From: Shimia aestuarii
GTDB taxonomy: Bacteria; Pseudomonadota; Alphaproteobacteria; Rhodobacterales; Rhodobacteraceae
NCBI RefSeq assembly: GCF_022814865.1
Contig: NZ_JAKVRD010000002.1
Location: forward strand, 62,001 to 126,000
DNA length: 64,000 bases
Reading direction: 5' to 3'
Of the stretch, positions 1 to 9,129 are shown piece after piece (position 1 is the first letter of the stretch; each line of letters starts with the position of its first letter). The position numbers were made by a program, and so were the translations under genes. The notes beneath the pieces were generated by a model, which was not told the origin of the DNA, made no database searches, and saw only the letters and a program-made list of their open reading frames with translations.

Positions 1-1754
1 GACAGCCCATCCTCGCCCCAACCATGCGCCGAGATCAGCGCACGGTGCACGATCAGGTCGGCGTAGCGGCGGATCGGCGAGGTGAAATGCGCGTAGGATT
101 GCAGCGCGAGGCCGAAATGGCCGAAATTCGACGGGCTATAGTAGGCCTGGGTCATGGAGCGCAGGGTCGAGAGGTTGATGAGCTCGGCATCCTCCGTCCC
201 GGCGGCCGCATTCAAAAGCGCATTGAGGTGCTGGGTCTTGAGCACCTGCCCTTTGGCGAGGCTGAACCCAGCGGCCTGGGCCGTTTCGCGCAAGGAGTCG
301 AGCTTTTCGGGGTTCGGCTCTTCGTGGACCCGGAACAGGAGCGGCGATTTCTTGGCGATGAGTGTCTCGGCGGCAGCGACATTGGCGAGGATCATGAATT
401 CCTCAATGAGCTTATGCGCGTCGAACCGGTCGCGGAACATGACCGAGGCGACCTTGCCCTCGGGCGTCAATTCGACTTTGCGCTCGGGCAGGTCGAGATC
501 GAGCGGCTGGCGCGCGGCACGGGCCTTGGTCAGGGCGGTGTAGGCGGCGTAGAGCGGGTCGATGACCTCTTTCATCAGGGGAGCGCAGCGCTCGCTCGGT
601 GTGCCGTCGCGGGCCTCTTGCACTTCGGTGTAGTTGAGCGAGGCGACAGAGCGCATCATGCCACGCACGAAACGATGGCTCAGTTTGTGACCCTTGGCGT
701 CGATCTGCATCCGCACGGCGATACAAGCGCGCGGGACGCCTTCGTGAAGCGAGCAGAGATCGCCTGAGAGGCGGTCGGGCAGCATCGGCACCACACGGTC
801 AGGGAAATAAGATGAGTTGCCGCGTTTGCGTGCCTCGCGGTCAAGCTCGGAACCGGGGGTGACGTAATGGGCCACATCGGCAATAGCGACCCAGATGACA
901 TGGCCGCCCTCGTTCTTGGGGTCGTCGTCTGCATGGGCCCAGCAAGCATCGTCATGGTCGCGCGCATCCGCCGGGTCAATTGTCACAAGGGGCATATCGC
1001 GCATGTCCTCGCGCTCCCCGAGGGGGGCGGGCTTGGCGGCGTCGGCCTCGGCGATGACCCCATCGGGGAAGGCATCGGGGATGCCGTGTTGATGGATCGC
1101 GATGAGCGAGACAGCCTTTGGCGCGGAGGGATCCCCGAGGCGTTCCACGACCTTCGCGCGGGGCAGGCCAAGGCGGCCCTTGGGGCCGGTTTGTTGTGCC
1201 TCGACCAACTCGCCGTCCTTGGCGCCGTTGATGCCCTCGTTCAGCACCTGCCATTCCTTACCATCGCCCTTGTCGATGGGGACGATGCGGCCGCCTTCGG
1301 CAGTCAGGCGGAAGACGCCGAGCACACGTTTGGGATTGGTGCCGATGCGACGGATGAGGCGGCCTTCATAGCGCCAGGCTTCGCCCTCGATTTCGGTCAG
1401 CCGGGCAAGGATGCGATCGCCTTGGCCAAGGGCGGGATCAGAGGCGCGGGGGATCACGAGGATCAGGGGTTCTTCGCTATCACCCTGCCATTCGAGGGGG
1501 CGGGCGTAGAGGTCGCCATCGGAATCCGGGCCGCTGATCTGCAGGACAGAGACGGGCGGCAGGCTGTCGGGGTCGCGGTAGGTTTTCTTGCGTTTCGACA
1601 GGTGGCCTTCTTCCTCGAGCTCCTTCAGCAGGCGCTTGAGGTCGATCCGCGCGGCGCCCTTGATCCCGAAGGCTTTGGCGATGTCGCGCTTGGAGGTCAG
1701 GGTCGGGTTCTCGGAGATCCAGTCGAGGATCTCGGCTTTGGTCGGTATACGCAT
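1..1754 (-). CDS. rnr: Ribonuclease R, 3' end cut by window
   Basis: A 3'-5' exoribonuclease of the RNase II/R family that degrades structured RNA in the cytoplasm. Reading leftward from an ATG at 1754 the frame stays open to base 1 (584 codons). It starts MRIPTKAEILDWISENP, a winged-helix RNase R N-terminus, followed by cold-shock-like domains. The RNB catalytic signature DPADARDHDDA lies near residues 258-270, with the Asp residues that bind the metal. The later stretch YAHFTSPIRRYADLIVHRAL is the usual end of the RNB domain. The C-terminal S1 domain and basic tail lie beyond the window. The N-terminal helix-turn-helix favours RNase R over RNase II. It is downstream of the transferase and dapE genes on the same strand, about 100 bases after a hairpin repeat. 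Confidence 0.93.
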   Translation of the reverse strand, partial: MRIPTKAEILDWISENPTLTSKRDIAKAFGIKGAARIDLKRLLKELEEEGHLSKRKKTYRDPDSLPPVSVLQISGPDSDGDLYARPLEWQGDSEEPLILVIPRASDPALGQGDRILARLTEIEGEAWRYEGRLIRRIGTNPKRVLGVFRLTAEGGRIVPIDKGDGKEWQVLNEGINGAKDGELVEAQQTGPKGRLGLPRAKVVERLGDPSAPKAVSLIAIHQHGIPDAFPDGVIAEADAAKPAPLGEREDMRDMPLVTIDPADARDHDDACWAHADDDPKNEGGHVIWVAIADVAHYVTPGSELDREARKRGNSSYFPDRVVPMLPDRLSGDLCSLHEGVPRACIAVRMQIDAKGHKLSHRFVRGMMRSVASLNYTEVQEARDGTPSERCAPLMKEVIDPLYAAYTALTKARAARQPLDLDLPERKVELTPEGKVASVMFRDRFDAHKLIEEFMILANVAAAETLIAKKSPLLFRVHEEPNPEKLDSLRETAQAAGFSLAKGQVLKTQHLNALLNAAAGTEDAELINLSTLRSMTQAYYSPSNFGHFGLALQSYAHFTSPIRRYADLIVHRALISAHGWGEDGL

Positions 1755-1802
1755 GGATTGGGCCTAGCACGGGCCGCGCGGCGCGTCATTGGGAAAAAGG
1801 CG

Positions 1803-1870
1803 GAGGGGCGCTGCCCCTCTTGAGCCTGCGGCTCAATTCACCCCGGGATATTTTAGGCAAGAGGAAGATC
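1803..1870 (+). repeat. Double-hairpin TATTT/GAAGA intergenic repeat, copy 1
   Basis: Two adjacent 7-bp hairpins with 3-nt loops (stems at 1803-1809/1813-1819 and 1820-1826/1830-1836) are followed by TTCACCCCGGGATATTTT and a purine-rich GAGGAAGA tail. The tail overlaps the 3' end of the leftward transferase gene. The same design recurs at 14286-14355, 18150-18262, 52135-52203 and 58115-58185. Confidence 0.75.
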
Positions 1871-2437
1871 GGCGGCGGTGTCGACATCATGGAGCGTCGT
1901 CGTCAGGGCGATACGGTGGTGGGGCAGCGTTGCCATCGAGTCGGCGAGGGCGTGCTGTGTGGACCAGCGGACGCCGTGCAGGAAGCCGGGGGGCGGCGCG
2001 GCGGTGCGTTTGAGGCCGACGAGCCAATAGCCGCCGTCTGTTGCGGGGCCGAACACGGCGTCGTTTGATCCAAGCGCGGCAAAGGCCTCGGCAATGTGGT
2101 GCCGTCGGATGCCGGGAATGTCAGCACCGATGATACAGGCCGGGCCGGGCGGTTGCGTGCGCAGAAGGCGGGCCATGCGGTCCCCGAGGTCACCGGGGCC
2201 TTGCGGCAGGCGCGGCAGATCGGCGGGCCAGACACGAGAGGCGAGCCCTGCGCGATCAGGGGCAACCGCCAAAAGCGTGTCCCAGCGCGGGTCGGTGATC
2301 CGGCGCAGGAGTGCAGCGCTTTGGTGGCGAAACCACCACGCGGCCCGCGTCATTCCGATATCGCGCCCGAGCCGTGTCTTGACCCGACCGGGCCGCGGCT
2401 CTTTGACCATGACGATGAGACGTGCGCGATGGGCCAT
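1853..2437 (-). CDS. TIGR04282-type (DUF2064) glycosyltransferase-like protein
   Basis: A 194-residue protein with the nucleotidyltransferase-like fold of the DUF2064 family (named TIGR04282, arsenosugar biosynthesis glycosyltransferase, in public annotation). Visible landmarks are the N-terminal VMVKEPRPGRVKTRLGRDIG, the usual KxPxPGxVKTRL signature, and later IIGADIPGI and FGPATDGGYWLVG, which match the family's acidic metal/nucleotide site. The start lies two bases after the dapE stop, so the two are almost certainly co-transcribed. The true substrate is unknown: the arsenosugar name comes from other genomes, and no radical-SAM partner is visible here. Confidence 0.8.
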   Translation of the reverse strand: MAHRARLIVMVKEPRPGRVKTRLGRDIGMTRAAWWFRHQSAALLRRITDPRWDTLLAVAPDRAGLASRVWPADLPRLPQGPGDLGDRMARLLRTQPPGPACIIGADIPGIRRHHIAEAFAALGSNDAVFGPATDGGYWLVGLKRTAAPPPGFLHGVRWSTQHALADSMATLPHHRIALTTTLHDVDTAADLPLA

Positions 2438-2439
2438 AT

Positions 2440-3585
2440 TCAGGCGAAATAGTCTCGAAGTATGCGGCTATAGATGGTCTTGAGCTGGTGGATTTGTGCG
2501 ACCGGGACGTTTTCATCCACTTGGTGCATGGTCTTGCCGACGAGGCCGAACTCAACCACCGGGCAATGGTGTTGCACAAAGCGGGCGTCCGAGGTGCCGC
2601 CGGTGGTCGACAGGTCGGGCGTGCGGCCGGTTTCGGCCTCGACCGCGGCGGCGACGAGATCGGAGAGTGGGCCGGGGGGCGTGATAAAGCTCTCGCCGGA
2701 GATCTTCACCTCCATCCCGATCTCGATCCCGGACTCGGCGGCGACCGCATCGGCAAGGCTCTGCATCCAGTCGGTGAGCGAGGCACCGGAGTGGAGATCG
2801 TTGAAGCGGATGTTGACCGTGGCGCGGCACTCGGCGGGGATCACGTTGGTCGCGGGGTTGCCGGTATCCATGGTGACGATGGCCAGCGTCGAGGCGTCAA
2901 AATGCTCGGAGCCGTCGTCGAGCGTATGGGAGGCGAAGCGGTCCATCAGGCGCGCCATCGCCGGGAGTGGGTTCTTGGCGCGGTGGGGATAGGCGGAGTG
3001 GCCTTGTTTGCCAGTAAAGGTAAACCACGCTGTAAGAGAACCGCGCCGGCCGATCTTCATCATCTCGCCCATCTCATTGGGGCAGGTGGGTTCGCCGACA
3101 AGGCAGACGGACATCTTCTCGTCCTCGGCGTCCATGTAGTCGAGAAGCGCCGTTGTGCCATCCACTGCGTCGCCTTCTTCATCGCCTGTGATGGTTAGGA
3201 CGATGGCGCCCTCGGGGGGCGTCTCACGCACGAAATCCACGGCGGCGGCGGCGAAAGCGGCAACCCCTGATTTCATGTCGGTCGCACCGCGGCCATACAT
3301 GATCCCGTCGCGGAGTTCCGCACCGAAGGGATCGACGGTCCAGGCGGCCTCGTCCCCGACTGGGACCACATCGGTATGACCGTTAAAGCCGAAGGTGCGC
3401 GCATGGCCCTTGTCGCCCCAGCGGGCGAAGAGGTTCGACACCCCACCGCGATCCACGCGTGTGCAGGCAAAACCGGCCCCGGAGAGCAGCTCTTCGAGCA
3501 GCACAAGCGCACCGCCTTCTTCGGGTGTGACAGAGGGGCAGCGGATCAGGGCAGCGGTCAGGTCGGCGGGGTCAATGGCGGGCAT
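2440..3585 (-). CDS. dapE: Succinyl-diaminopimelate desuccinylase
   Basis: Cleaves N-succinyl-LL-diaminopimelate to LL-diaminopimelate and succinate, a step of lysine and peptidoglycan-precursor synthesis in the cytoplasm. The 381-residue length is normal for the family. The M20 dinuclear zinc peptidase signatures are present: [14 protein letters not shown] (metal His and catalytic Asp) and [15 protein letters not shown] (catalytic Glu pair). The ATG at 3585 follows an AAAGGAG ribosome site. dapD and dapF lie elsewhere in the window (11979 and 54070). The 8.4 kb between dapE and dapD is filled by secreted Hint/RTX genes that have no link to lysine synthesis. Confidence 0.95.
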   Translation of the reverse strand: MPAIDPADLTAALIRCPSVTPEEGGALVLLEELLSGAGFACTRVDRGGVSNLFARWGDKGHARTFGFNGHTDVVPVGDEAAWTVDPFGAELRDGIMYGRGATDMKSGVAAFAAAAVDFVRETPPEGAIVLTITGDEEGDAVDGTTALLDYMDAEDEKMSVCLVGEPTCPNEMGEMMKIGRRGSLTAWFTFTGKQGHSAYPHRAKNPLPAMARLMDRFASHTLDDGSEHFDASTLAIVTMDTGNPATNVIPAECRATVNIRFNDLHSGASLTDWMQSLADAVAAESGIEIGMEVKISGESFITPPGPLSDLVAAAVEAETGRTPDLSTTGGTSDARFVQHHCPVVEFGLVGKTMHQVDENVPVAQIHQLKTIYSRILRDYFA

Positions 3586-3778
3586 CCGGGGCTCCTTTGG
3601 AAGGGTTTGGCCCAGAGATACAGCGCCGCCGCGATGGCTTCAATGCAACAGCCGTGCCGGCGCAGTGCCGCGTCTGGCGTGTTTTCTCTTCAAAGGCTTA
3701 ACAAGGCGGAACAAATCTGGCATGATCAGGCCAATAATAAACCCGAGGCAGGGTATTCGAGCGGGCATTTAGACCCAT

Positions 3779-3784
3779 TATAAT
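3779..3784 (+). promoter_or_regulatory. Candidate -10 element for the first Hint gene
   Basis: A perfect TATAAT lies 75 bases upstream of the ATG at 3860 in an AT-richer patch of the dapE/Hint intergenic region (3586-3859). No convincing -35 sits at the right distance, so this is tentative. I see nothing else in this intergenic stretch. Confidence 0.25.
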
Positions 3785-3859
3785 TTCGCCCTCGCGACAC
3801 CGAGTCATAACGGTGAGCGAGACCAAGGCGCTGCCTCGCATAATTTGAGGGCAGGCAGT

Positions 3860-5467
3860 ATGCCTATTGCGCAGGAACTCACCTACGATACAGGTGCGAG
3901 CGCCACGGAAATGGCGCAGGAAATCTTTGGCGACGGCGTGACCGTGGTCAATGCGAGCTACAGTGGCTCGAACGGATCATCGGCGATTTACTCCAACGGC
4001 GATACCATTTCACCCGAAGCGACCCCCGGCGACACAGGGGTGATCCTGTCGACCGGGAACGTTCGGGATTTTACCAACAGCGGCGGCGGTGGCTGGTGGG
4101 GTGGCAGTTCCACCAACACCAACCAATCGAGCAGCACCTCGACCAATACGAGCGGCGAGAACAACAACCCGTTGTTCAACAATATCGTCGGCTCCAATAC
4201 CTATGATGCGGCCTATCTCGAGGTCCAATTCATCCCGACAGGCGACACGATGACCATGCAGTTCGTGTTCTCGTCGGAGGAATATCCGGAGTATATCAAT
4301 TCGATCTACAACGACGCCGTGATTGTCATGGTCAACGGCGAGGAGGTCGAGGTTGCTGTCGGGTCGGGCAATGCGAGCATCTCGACGGTCAACACGACCA
4401 ACAACTCGAACCTCTATCTCGACAACACGGGCGATGCTTATAACACCGAGATGGACGGGTTCACCGTCACCATGACGCTCACCATGGATGTCGATCCGGG
4501 TGAGCTCAACGAAATCCTGATCGGTATCGTTGATGTCGGGGACAGCAGTTATGACTCCAACGTGCTGATCGCGGGGGATTCCGTTCAGACGGCGGTCATC
4601 GCCAATGCCGATTGGCAGACCATGGGCCTCAACGCGACCAAGACGGTCGATGTGCTCGACAATGACGAAGCTGGCAGCACGCTGACCATCACCCATATCA
4701 ACGGTCAGCCGGTCGAGCCGGGCGATACGATTGTCCTTTCGACCGGTCAGGTCATCACGCTCAACGCCGATGGCACCTTGGAGGTGACCTCGGACGGGGA
4801 CGAGGAAGAGGTCAACTTTACCTATACGATCGAGGATGAGAGCGGCACGAGCGATGTCGGCTTTGTCACGATCAATTCGACCGCGGTGCCTTGTTTCGTG
4901 AAGGGGACGCTCATCCGCACGCCAGAGGGAGATGTCCCGGTTGAGGATATCGACGTTGGCGATCTTGTCGAAACCTATGAGAACGGCGCGCAGGAAGTGC
5001 GCTGGATCGGGTCGCGGACGGTTCCGGCGGAGGGCGCCCTTGCACCGATCCGGATCGAGGCAGAGAGCTTTGGCGATCACGGCACACTTCTCGTATCCCC
5101 GCAGCATCGGGTGCTATTACGCGACAGCCGGGCCGAGCTTTTGTTCGATAGTCCAGAGGTTCTGGTGAAGGCGAAAGACCTGATCGACGATCAGCGCGTC
5201 ACGCGAGAGACCGGCGGAGATGTCACCTATTTCCATATGCTGTTCGATAGCCACCAGCTCGTGTTCTCGCAGGGGCTAGAGACCGAGAGTTTCTTACCGG
5301 GGCCGGAGATCAGCAACATCTTCGAAGAGGAGATTGTGGAAGAGATCTTTACCCTGTTCCCTGAACTCGATCGCGAGACGGGTGAGGGATATGGCCCGGC
5401 GGCGCGGCGGTTGCTCAAGACCTACGAGGCGGCGGTGTTGACCAAGTCCGGCAAGCGGGTGGCGTGA
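3860..5467 (+). CDS. Choice-of-anchor L domain protein with C-terminal Hint domain
   Basis: A large acidic, Asn/Thr/Ser-rich protein (535 residues) that looks secreted or surface-bound but has no classical signal peptide. Residues about 5-235 match the choice-of-anchor L domain: DTGVILSTGNV, VFSSEEYPEYINSIYNDAV, TEMDGFTVTMTL. Then comes an Ig/cadherin-like segment (about 245-340) and a Hint_2 domain from Cys345 (CFVKGTLIRTPEG). The expected Hint residues are all there: Cys345, His416 in SPQHR, and the two His of FHMLFDSHQ. I chose the ATG at 3860 over an in-frame TTG at 3845 because GAGGGCAGG lies just upstream of it. The Hint domain has no C-terminal extein, so it is not an ordinary intein. 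It is paralogous to the gene at 9130. Function is unknown. Confidence 0.85.
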   Translation: MPIAQELTYDTGASATEMAQEIFGDGVTVVNASYSGSNGSSAIYSNGDTISPEATPGDTGVILSTGNVRDFTNSGGGGWWGGSSTNTNQSSSTSTNTSGENNNPLFNNIVGSNTYDAAYLEVQFIPTGDTMTMQFVFSSEEYPEYINSIYNDAVIVMVNGEEVEVAVGSGNASISTVNTTNNSNLYLDNTGDAYNTEMDGFTVTMTLTMDVDPGELNEILIGIVDVGDSSYDSNVLIAGDSVQTAVIANADWQTMGLNATKTVDVLDNDEAGSTLTITHINGQPVEPGDTIVLSTGQVITLNADGTLEVTSDGDEEEVNFTYTIEDESGTSDVGFVTINSTAVPCFVKGTLIRTPEGDVPVEDIDVGDLVETYENGAQEVRWIGSRTVPAEGALAPIRIEAESFGDHGTLLVSPQHRVLLRDSRAELLFDSPEVLVKAKDLIDDQRVTRETGGDVTYFHMLFDSHQLVFSQGLETESFLPGPEISNIFEEEIVEEIFTLFPELDRETGEGYGPAARRLLKTYEAAVLTKSGKRVA

Positions 5468-5477
5468 GGAGCGCGCG

Positions 5478-6581
5478 ATGACCTGGATCGCCCTTCGGGA
5501 CCGCAATGATGCGCTTTTCGCGCCGCAAGGACTCGCCCGCATAAGGCGGGGTGATGCGCCGGAGGCGTTGCAGGATCTCGACCGTCCAATGGCACGGGGG
5601 AGCCTTCTTCTCGAGACGCGCTTGTCGCCCTATGAGGCACCGCAGCTTCTTCTTGGGTTCAAACGCGATTTCGATGCAGAGATGAGCCTGATGCTGCGCG
5701 CGGTGCCGGGCGGGGGGATATCCCTCGTGCATACGCGCCAGGGCGACATGTGCCACGCGGCGCTCACCCACGATGCAGAGGCACGGCGCACCGATATCTT
5801 GCGCATCACCTATAGCTGGGACGTGGCGCATGGTTGGGCTCGGCTTGCGGTCGAGCGACCGGACGTGGCGCATTGCTTTCAGACCGTCGTCGCGACGCCG
5901 GTGGCGCTCACGCTGGCGGATGTGCGTGACATGATCCACAATCCCGCGGCCTCGGTAATGGATGAGGATGTCTCTTTCCTTGCCGTATCCGACCGGATCG
6001 AACCGATTGGGCCGATGCCGGGGCTGACGGCCTCTCTTCCTGTGGCGACGCCCTATGGAATACGCCCGCTCGGCGATTTGCAACGCGGCGATCTTGTCGA
6101 AACGCTTGGGGGCAAGGTTGTGCCGGTGCTTGATGTGCTCCGCCGCACGGTGCCGGCGCGCGGCCTGTTCGAGCCAGTGCGCCTACGTCATCCCTATTTC
6201 GGGCTCGAGCGTGATATCGTGGTCAAGCCGGGGCAGCGGGTTCTCGTCGGCGGGTCGCGGGTCGAATATCTTTTCGGACGCGAGCATGTGCTTGTGCCTG
6301 CGGGGCATCTGACAGGCGGTGCCGCCGGGGTGCGCGAGCAGGGCCATGCGCTTGTGACCTATACCCAGCTTCTCTTGCCGCAGGCCGAGGCGATCTATGC
6401 GGCGGGCACCTATCTTGCGAGTCTCGATATCGGGCGGCTTCGGCGCAAACGCGATCTTCTCGCCGCGAGCCTTCTTGCGGGGCTGCCGCGCAACCACCTG
6501 CCAGAGCATATCGCGCGGCCCTATCCGGTGCTTGGTGCGTTTGAGGCCAATACACTCGCGACCCAGCTGAGCGCGGCCTGA
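5478..6581 (+). CDS. Hint-fold protein lacking catalytic residues
   Basis: A 367-residue protein ten bases after the stop of the upstream Hint gene, with a GAGGAG site overlapping that stop, so probably one operon. The N-terminal 175 residues resemble no family I know. Residues about 182-325 line up with a Hint_2 domain (ATPYGIRPLGDLQRGDLVET, then RVLVGGSRVEYLFG, then GHALVTYTQLLLPQ). The nucleophile Cys position is Gly182, the block-B His is Gln253 (KPGQR for SPQHR), and both His of the last block are replaced. It should keep the fold but not self-process. It may be a partner or scaffold for the active paralogues; that is inference. Confidence 0.75.
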   Translation: MTWIALRDRNDALFAPQGLARIRRGDAPEALQDLDRPMARGSLLLETRLSPYEAPQLLLGFKRDFDAEMSLMLRAVPGGGISLVHTRQGDMCHAALTHDAEARRTDILRITYSWDVAHGWARLAVERPDVAHCFQTVVATPVALTLADVRDMIHNPAASVMDEDVSFLAVSDRIEPIGPMPGLTASLPVATPYGIRPLGDLQRGDLVETLGGKVVPVLDVLRRTVPARGLFEPVRLRHPYFGLERDIVVKPGQRVLVGGSRVEYLFGREHVLVPAGHLTGGAAGVREQGHALVTYTQLLLPQAEAIYAAGTYLASLDIGRLRRKRDLLAASLLAGLPRNHLPEHIARPYPVLGAFEANTLATQLSAA

Positions 6582-6598
6582 TCCTCTCCTGAAACGCC

Positions 6599-6967
6599 TT
6601 AGTGCGCGCTCGACTCGTCGGCGGGCAGGGTTTCTTCCCCGTTGTAGAAGGCGGTCATCTGGGCGACGACGACCGAGTTCTCGTCAAGCGCGCGCTGCAT
6701 CAGCTCTTGCTCATCCTCGGCGATCTCGTGGCCCTGTGCCTCGCGTTCTTCGCGGGTGCCATAGCCGGTCACGTCAAGCGGGGCGAGATCGGCCTGCTTG
6801 AGGATCGCCACGGTCTCGCGCACGGCTTCGGCCTCGTCGATGCCGCTCGCATAGATCATGAGGGCGGCGCCGGTGGCGTCATCGGGAAGCCCGTCGCCAT
6901 CCTTGCGGCCAACCTGAACAAGCAGGGTATAGACCTGCTGGCGCGATGTCTTTTTCGTCTTTTCCAT
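6599..6967 (-). CDS. Small acidic conserved hypothetical protein
   Basis: A 122-residue protein, MEKTKKTSRQQVYTLLVQVG at the start and rich in Glu, Asp and Ala. No signal peptide, membrane span or enzyme motif is visible; a helix-rich cytoplasmic protein is the best guess. The ATG at 6967 is preferred to an upstream in-frame start because the sequence between them has low coding character. It is convergent with the Hint-fold gene (17 bases apart) and follows the RTX gene on the same strand with 39 bases between. I do not recognise the family and assign no function. Confidence 0.6.
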   Translation of the reverse strand: MEKTKKTSRQQVYTLLVQVGRKDGDGLPDDATGAALMIYASGIDEAEAVRETVAILKQADLAPLDVTGYGTREEREAQGHEIAEDEQELMQRALDENSVVVAQMTAFYNGEETLPADESSAH

Positions 6968-7006
6968 GGCGCGGCCATATCCCGCGTGCAGGAGTGGCGT
7001 CAAGCG

Positions 7007-8596
7007 TCAGAAGATGAAGTTGTCCGCGTCGAGCATGTCGAGGGACACATTCCGCAACTCGATCGAGACATCGGCGACTTCCCATGTGCCGCTATCCCAA
7101 TAGATCGTCGCGTCGCCGTCTTCGTCCTCGCCCAGCGTCAGGGAAGAGAGCCCAGCAAGTTTCATTTCGGAGAAGTCGAGCGTGTCGAGCAATGGGTCGA
7201 AATCGAGAACGATATCATGCGATATGCCGCCGCCGTAGGCACCGAAAGAGCCACCGTCGTTCTCTTTGTAGATGAGCGTATCCGCCCCGGCCCCGGTCCA
7301 GATGAAGTTGTGCCCGGCATCGCCATAGATGAGGTCGTCGGCATCCGTTCCGACGAGCACTTCGTTCACCGCCCCCGTATAGAGCCCGTTATCATGATCG
7401 CGGTCGTCTCCGATATTGCTTACGGCGCCATCAACGAACCAAAAGCGGATCGAACTCCAGTAGCCCGCCCCGAGTTCGAGGTACTCGACAAACCAGCGGT
7501 TGGCGTCCTCATGGAACATGTTCTCTACGGTGATCGTGCTGTCGGCGTTGGTGCCGATTTCGATCAGGAGGTCATTGCCGATGCGAGCGAAGTCGAGCAT
7601 CGCAAAGGCGCCGTCCAAGCCGACCGGAGACGACGGTCCGTAGATGCCGTTGATTTCGATGATGTCGGCATTGAGGTAGGTCGCCTTGTTGCCTGCATCG
7701 CGGATACGGTCATGGCCGCTCGCGGCGCCGTCCGTGCCGACGTAGAAGGTATAGAGGTCACCGCCTTTGCCGCCGATGAGCAGGTCGTCGTCTGCGCCGC
7801 CGTCGAGATTGTCCTTGCCGTTCTGGCCACGCAGCGTGTCGTTGCCGTCATGGCCGCGCACGAAATCCGCGCCCGCCCCGGCCCAGACCTTGTCACGCCC
7901 GTTTTCGCCATAGATGAAATCGCCGTCCGCACCGCCGCGGATCTTGTCGTTGCCATTGCCGCCAAACATGCGGTCTGTGCCGCTGCCACCGAGCAGGACA
8001 TCGGCGCGATTGCCCCCAAAGAGCACATCGTCGCCATCGCCCCCGTCGAGGCGATCGCGCCCGCCATTGCCATAGAGGTAGTCGTCGCCCGCATCGCCGT
8101 TGAGGCGGCTGCGCTTGTCTCCGCCGGTCAGGATGTCGGCCTCTGTGGTGCCATCGCGGCCAGTGATGAGGTTGTAGAGCGTGCCGCCCGCCGTCATCGT
8201 CGTGATGGTGCCGTCGCCCCATTGGTCAGAGATCACGATGTCATAGGATGGCGCGCCGGGATGGCGGAAGTAATAAGGGCGGTGTGGCAGGTGAATGATG
8301 AGGTCGCCCCCGACGCGTTCGAAGGTTGCCCAGCCCTGATAGCCAAGATTGGCGGATTGGTAGAGCGCGCCCACGCCGACGATCGTATCAATCGCACCGT
8401 CTGTGCCGCTATCGTTGATCAGGAAGTTGTAGATCCCTGCATCGGCCGAGCGCGACAGGTCATAGACATCCGCCCCGTCGCCGCCGTCCAGTTCCTCGAG
8501 ACCTTGAGGTTCGGTTGTGCCAAGGGGTTTGAGAAGGTCGTCGCCCGCCGTACCGGTCAGCGTGTCGCTGTCCGTCGTACCGATAAAATCCGCCAT
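7007..8596 (-). CDS. RTX-type calcium-binding repeat protein
   Basis: A 529-residue secreted protein of the haemolysin-type repeat class. It opens MADFIGTTDSDTLTGTAGDDLL and carries an uninterrupted run of GGxGxDxxx nonapeptides at about residues 155-280 (for example LDGGDGDDVLFGGNRADVL), which fold as a calcium beta-roll. A second short block lies near residue 420. It ends in DMLDADNFIF, an acidic and hydrophobic C-terminus like the uncleaved type I secretion signal of RTX proteins. No protease, lipase or other enzymatic domain is visible. No type I secretion ABC/HlyD genes are in the window, so its exporter must be elsewhere. The start at 8596 begins a typical RTX N-terminus. Confidence 0.85.
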   Translation of the reverse strand: MADFIGTTDSDTLTGTAGDDLLKPLGTTEPQGLEELDGGDGADVYDLSRSADAGIYNFLINDSGTDGAIDTIVGVGALYQSANLGYQGWATFERVGGDLIIHLPHRPYYFRHPGAPSYDIVISDQWGDGTITTMTAGGTLYNLITGRDGTTEADILTGGDKRSRLNGDAGDDYLYGNGGRDRLDGGDGDDVLFGGNRADVLLGGSGTDRMFGGNGNDKIRGGADGDFIYGENGRDKVWAGAGADFVRGHDGNDTLRGQNGKDNLDGGADDDLLIGGKGGDLYTFYVGTDGAASGHDRIRDAGNKATYLNADIIEINGIYGPSSPVGLDGAFAMLDFARIGNDLLIEIGTNADSTITVENMFHEDANRWFVEYLELGAGYWSSIRFWFVDGAVSNIGDDRDHDNGLYTGAVNEVLVGTDADDLIYGDAGHNFIWTGAGADTLIYKENDGGSFGAYGGGISHDIVLDFDPLLDTLDFSEMKLAGLSSLTLGEDEDGDATIYWDSGTWEVADVSIELRNVSLDMLDADNFIF

Positions 8597-9129
8597 GTTT
8601 TGGACTCTCCGCTGTCCAGAATGAAACGCGCGCTCGGAAAACGTGGCACATATGCTGGACAACCGTCCATAAACCCAAGTCGTATTGCGCAGTTTTGCCC
8701 CGTTCTTTCGGTTTTTTGGGGTCGCGCCTTGGTTGGCGGGGCTTTGTCTCTCGCACCGTGCGAGCGGGAAAGAGGGCGCCTGCGCGCGTGGCACCCTATC
8801 CATTCGGATGGGATACGCTTCAAATGCCCCGTGTTTTCCACACTTGCGACAATAAAAAGGCATCGAGAATCGGTTAGATACAGCATCGAGACGTGCCGCG
8901 ATGATGTGTGTGGGGGGAAGCGACCCTCGTGTTTCCCCGAAGCCACCACCGTCCGTGCAGTTTAAGGCTCTTTGCGACGACCCTGTGCGACAGTGTTTCG
9001 TGATGTGCCGCAGACATACGAACGTTTCGTGCGTTTCGCCTTGGCCCTCATCCGGGGCGAGGTCGGGCGCATGAGTGGCGAAGGGCCTTCTCCCGGGCTT
9101 TTTGAGTGTTTTTTCTTTGGGGTGATGAA
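8597..9129. other. 533-bp intergenic region between divergent secreted-protein genes
   Basis: No gene is supportable here. It holds the divergent upstream regions of the RTX gene (leftward) and the second Hint gene (rightward). Short dyads occur at 8797-8815 (TATCC...GGATA) and 8914-8938 (GGGGAA...TTCCCC), and several T-runs occur near 8700 and 9095-9117. None is a convincing operator, promoter or terminator by eye. Confidence 0.5.

Noticed and set aside
24-1823. Plus-strand frames at 24-767 and 867-1823
   Set aside because: They are shadows of the ribonuclease R gene, which runs leftward and off the window.
4010-5107. A 365-codon minus-strand frame, with a similar one at 8962-10326
   Set aside because: Both are antisense to the choice-of-anchor L/Hint genes. 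They resemble each other only because the two sense genes are paralogues.
5478-6581. Treating the Cys-less Hint gene as a pseudogene
   Set aside because: The frame is intact, has a good ribosome site and an operon position, and a second gene shows the same set of replacements.
7760-8130. Short tandem DNA repeats that could suggest a CRISPR-like or satellite array
   Set aside because: They are degenerate 27-base units coding for the GGxGxDxxx calcium-binding repeats of the RTX protein.
6602-8965. A 787-codon plus-strand frame
   Set aside because: It lies opposite the small gene at 6599 and the RTX gene. The RTX nonapeptide pattern on the minus strand is unmistakable.
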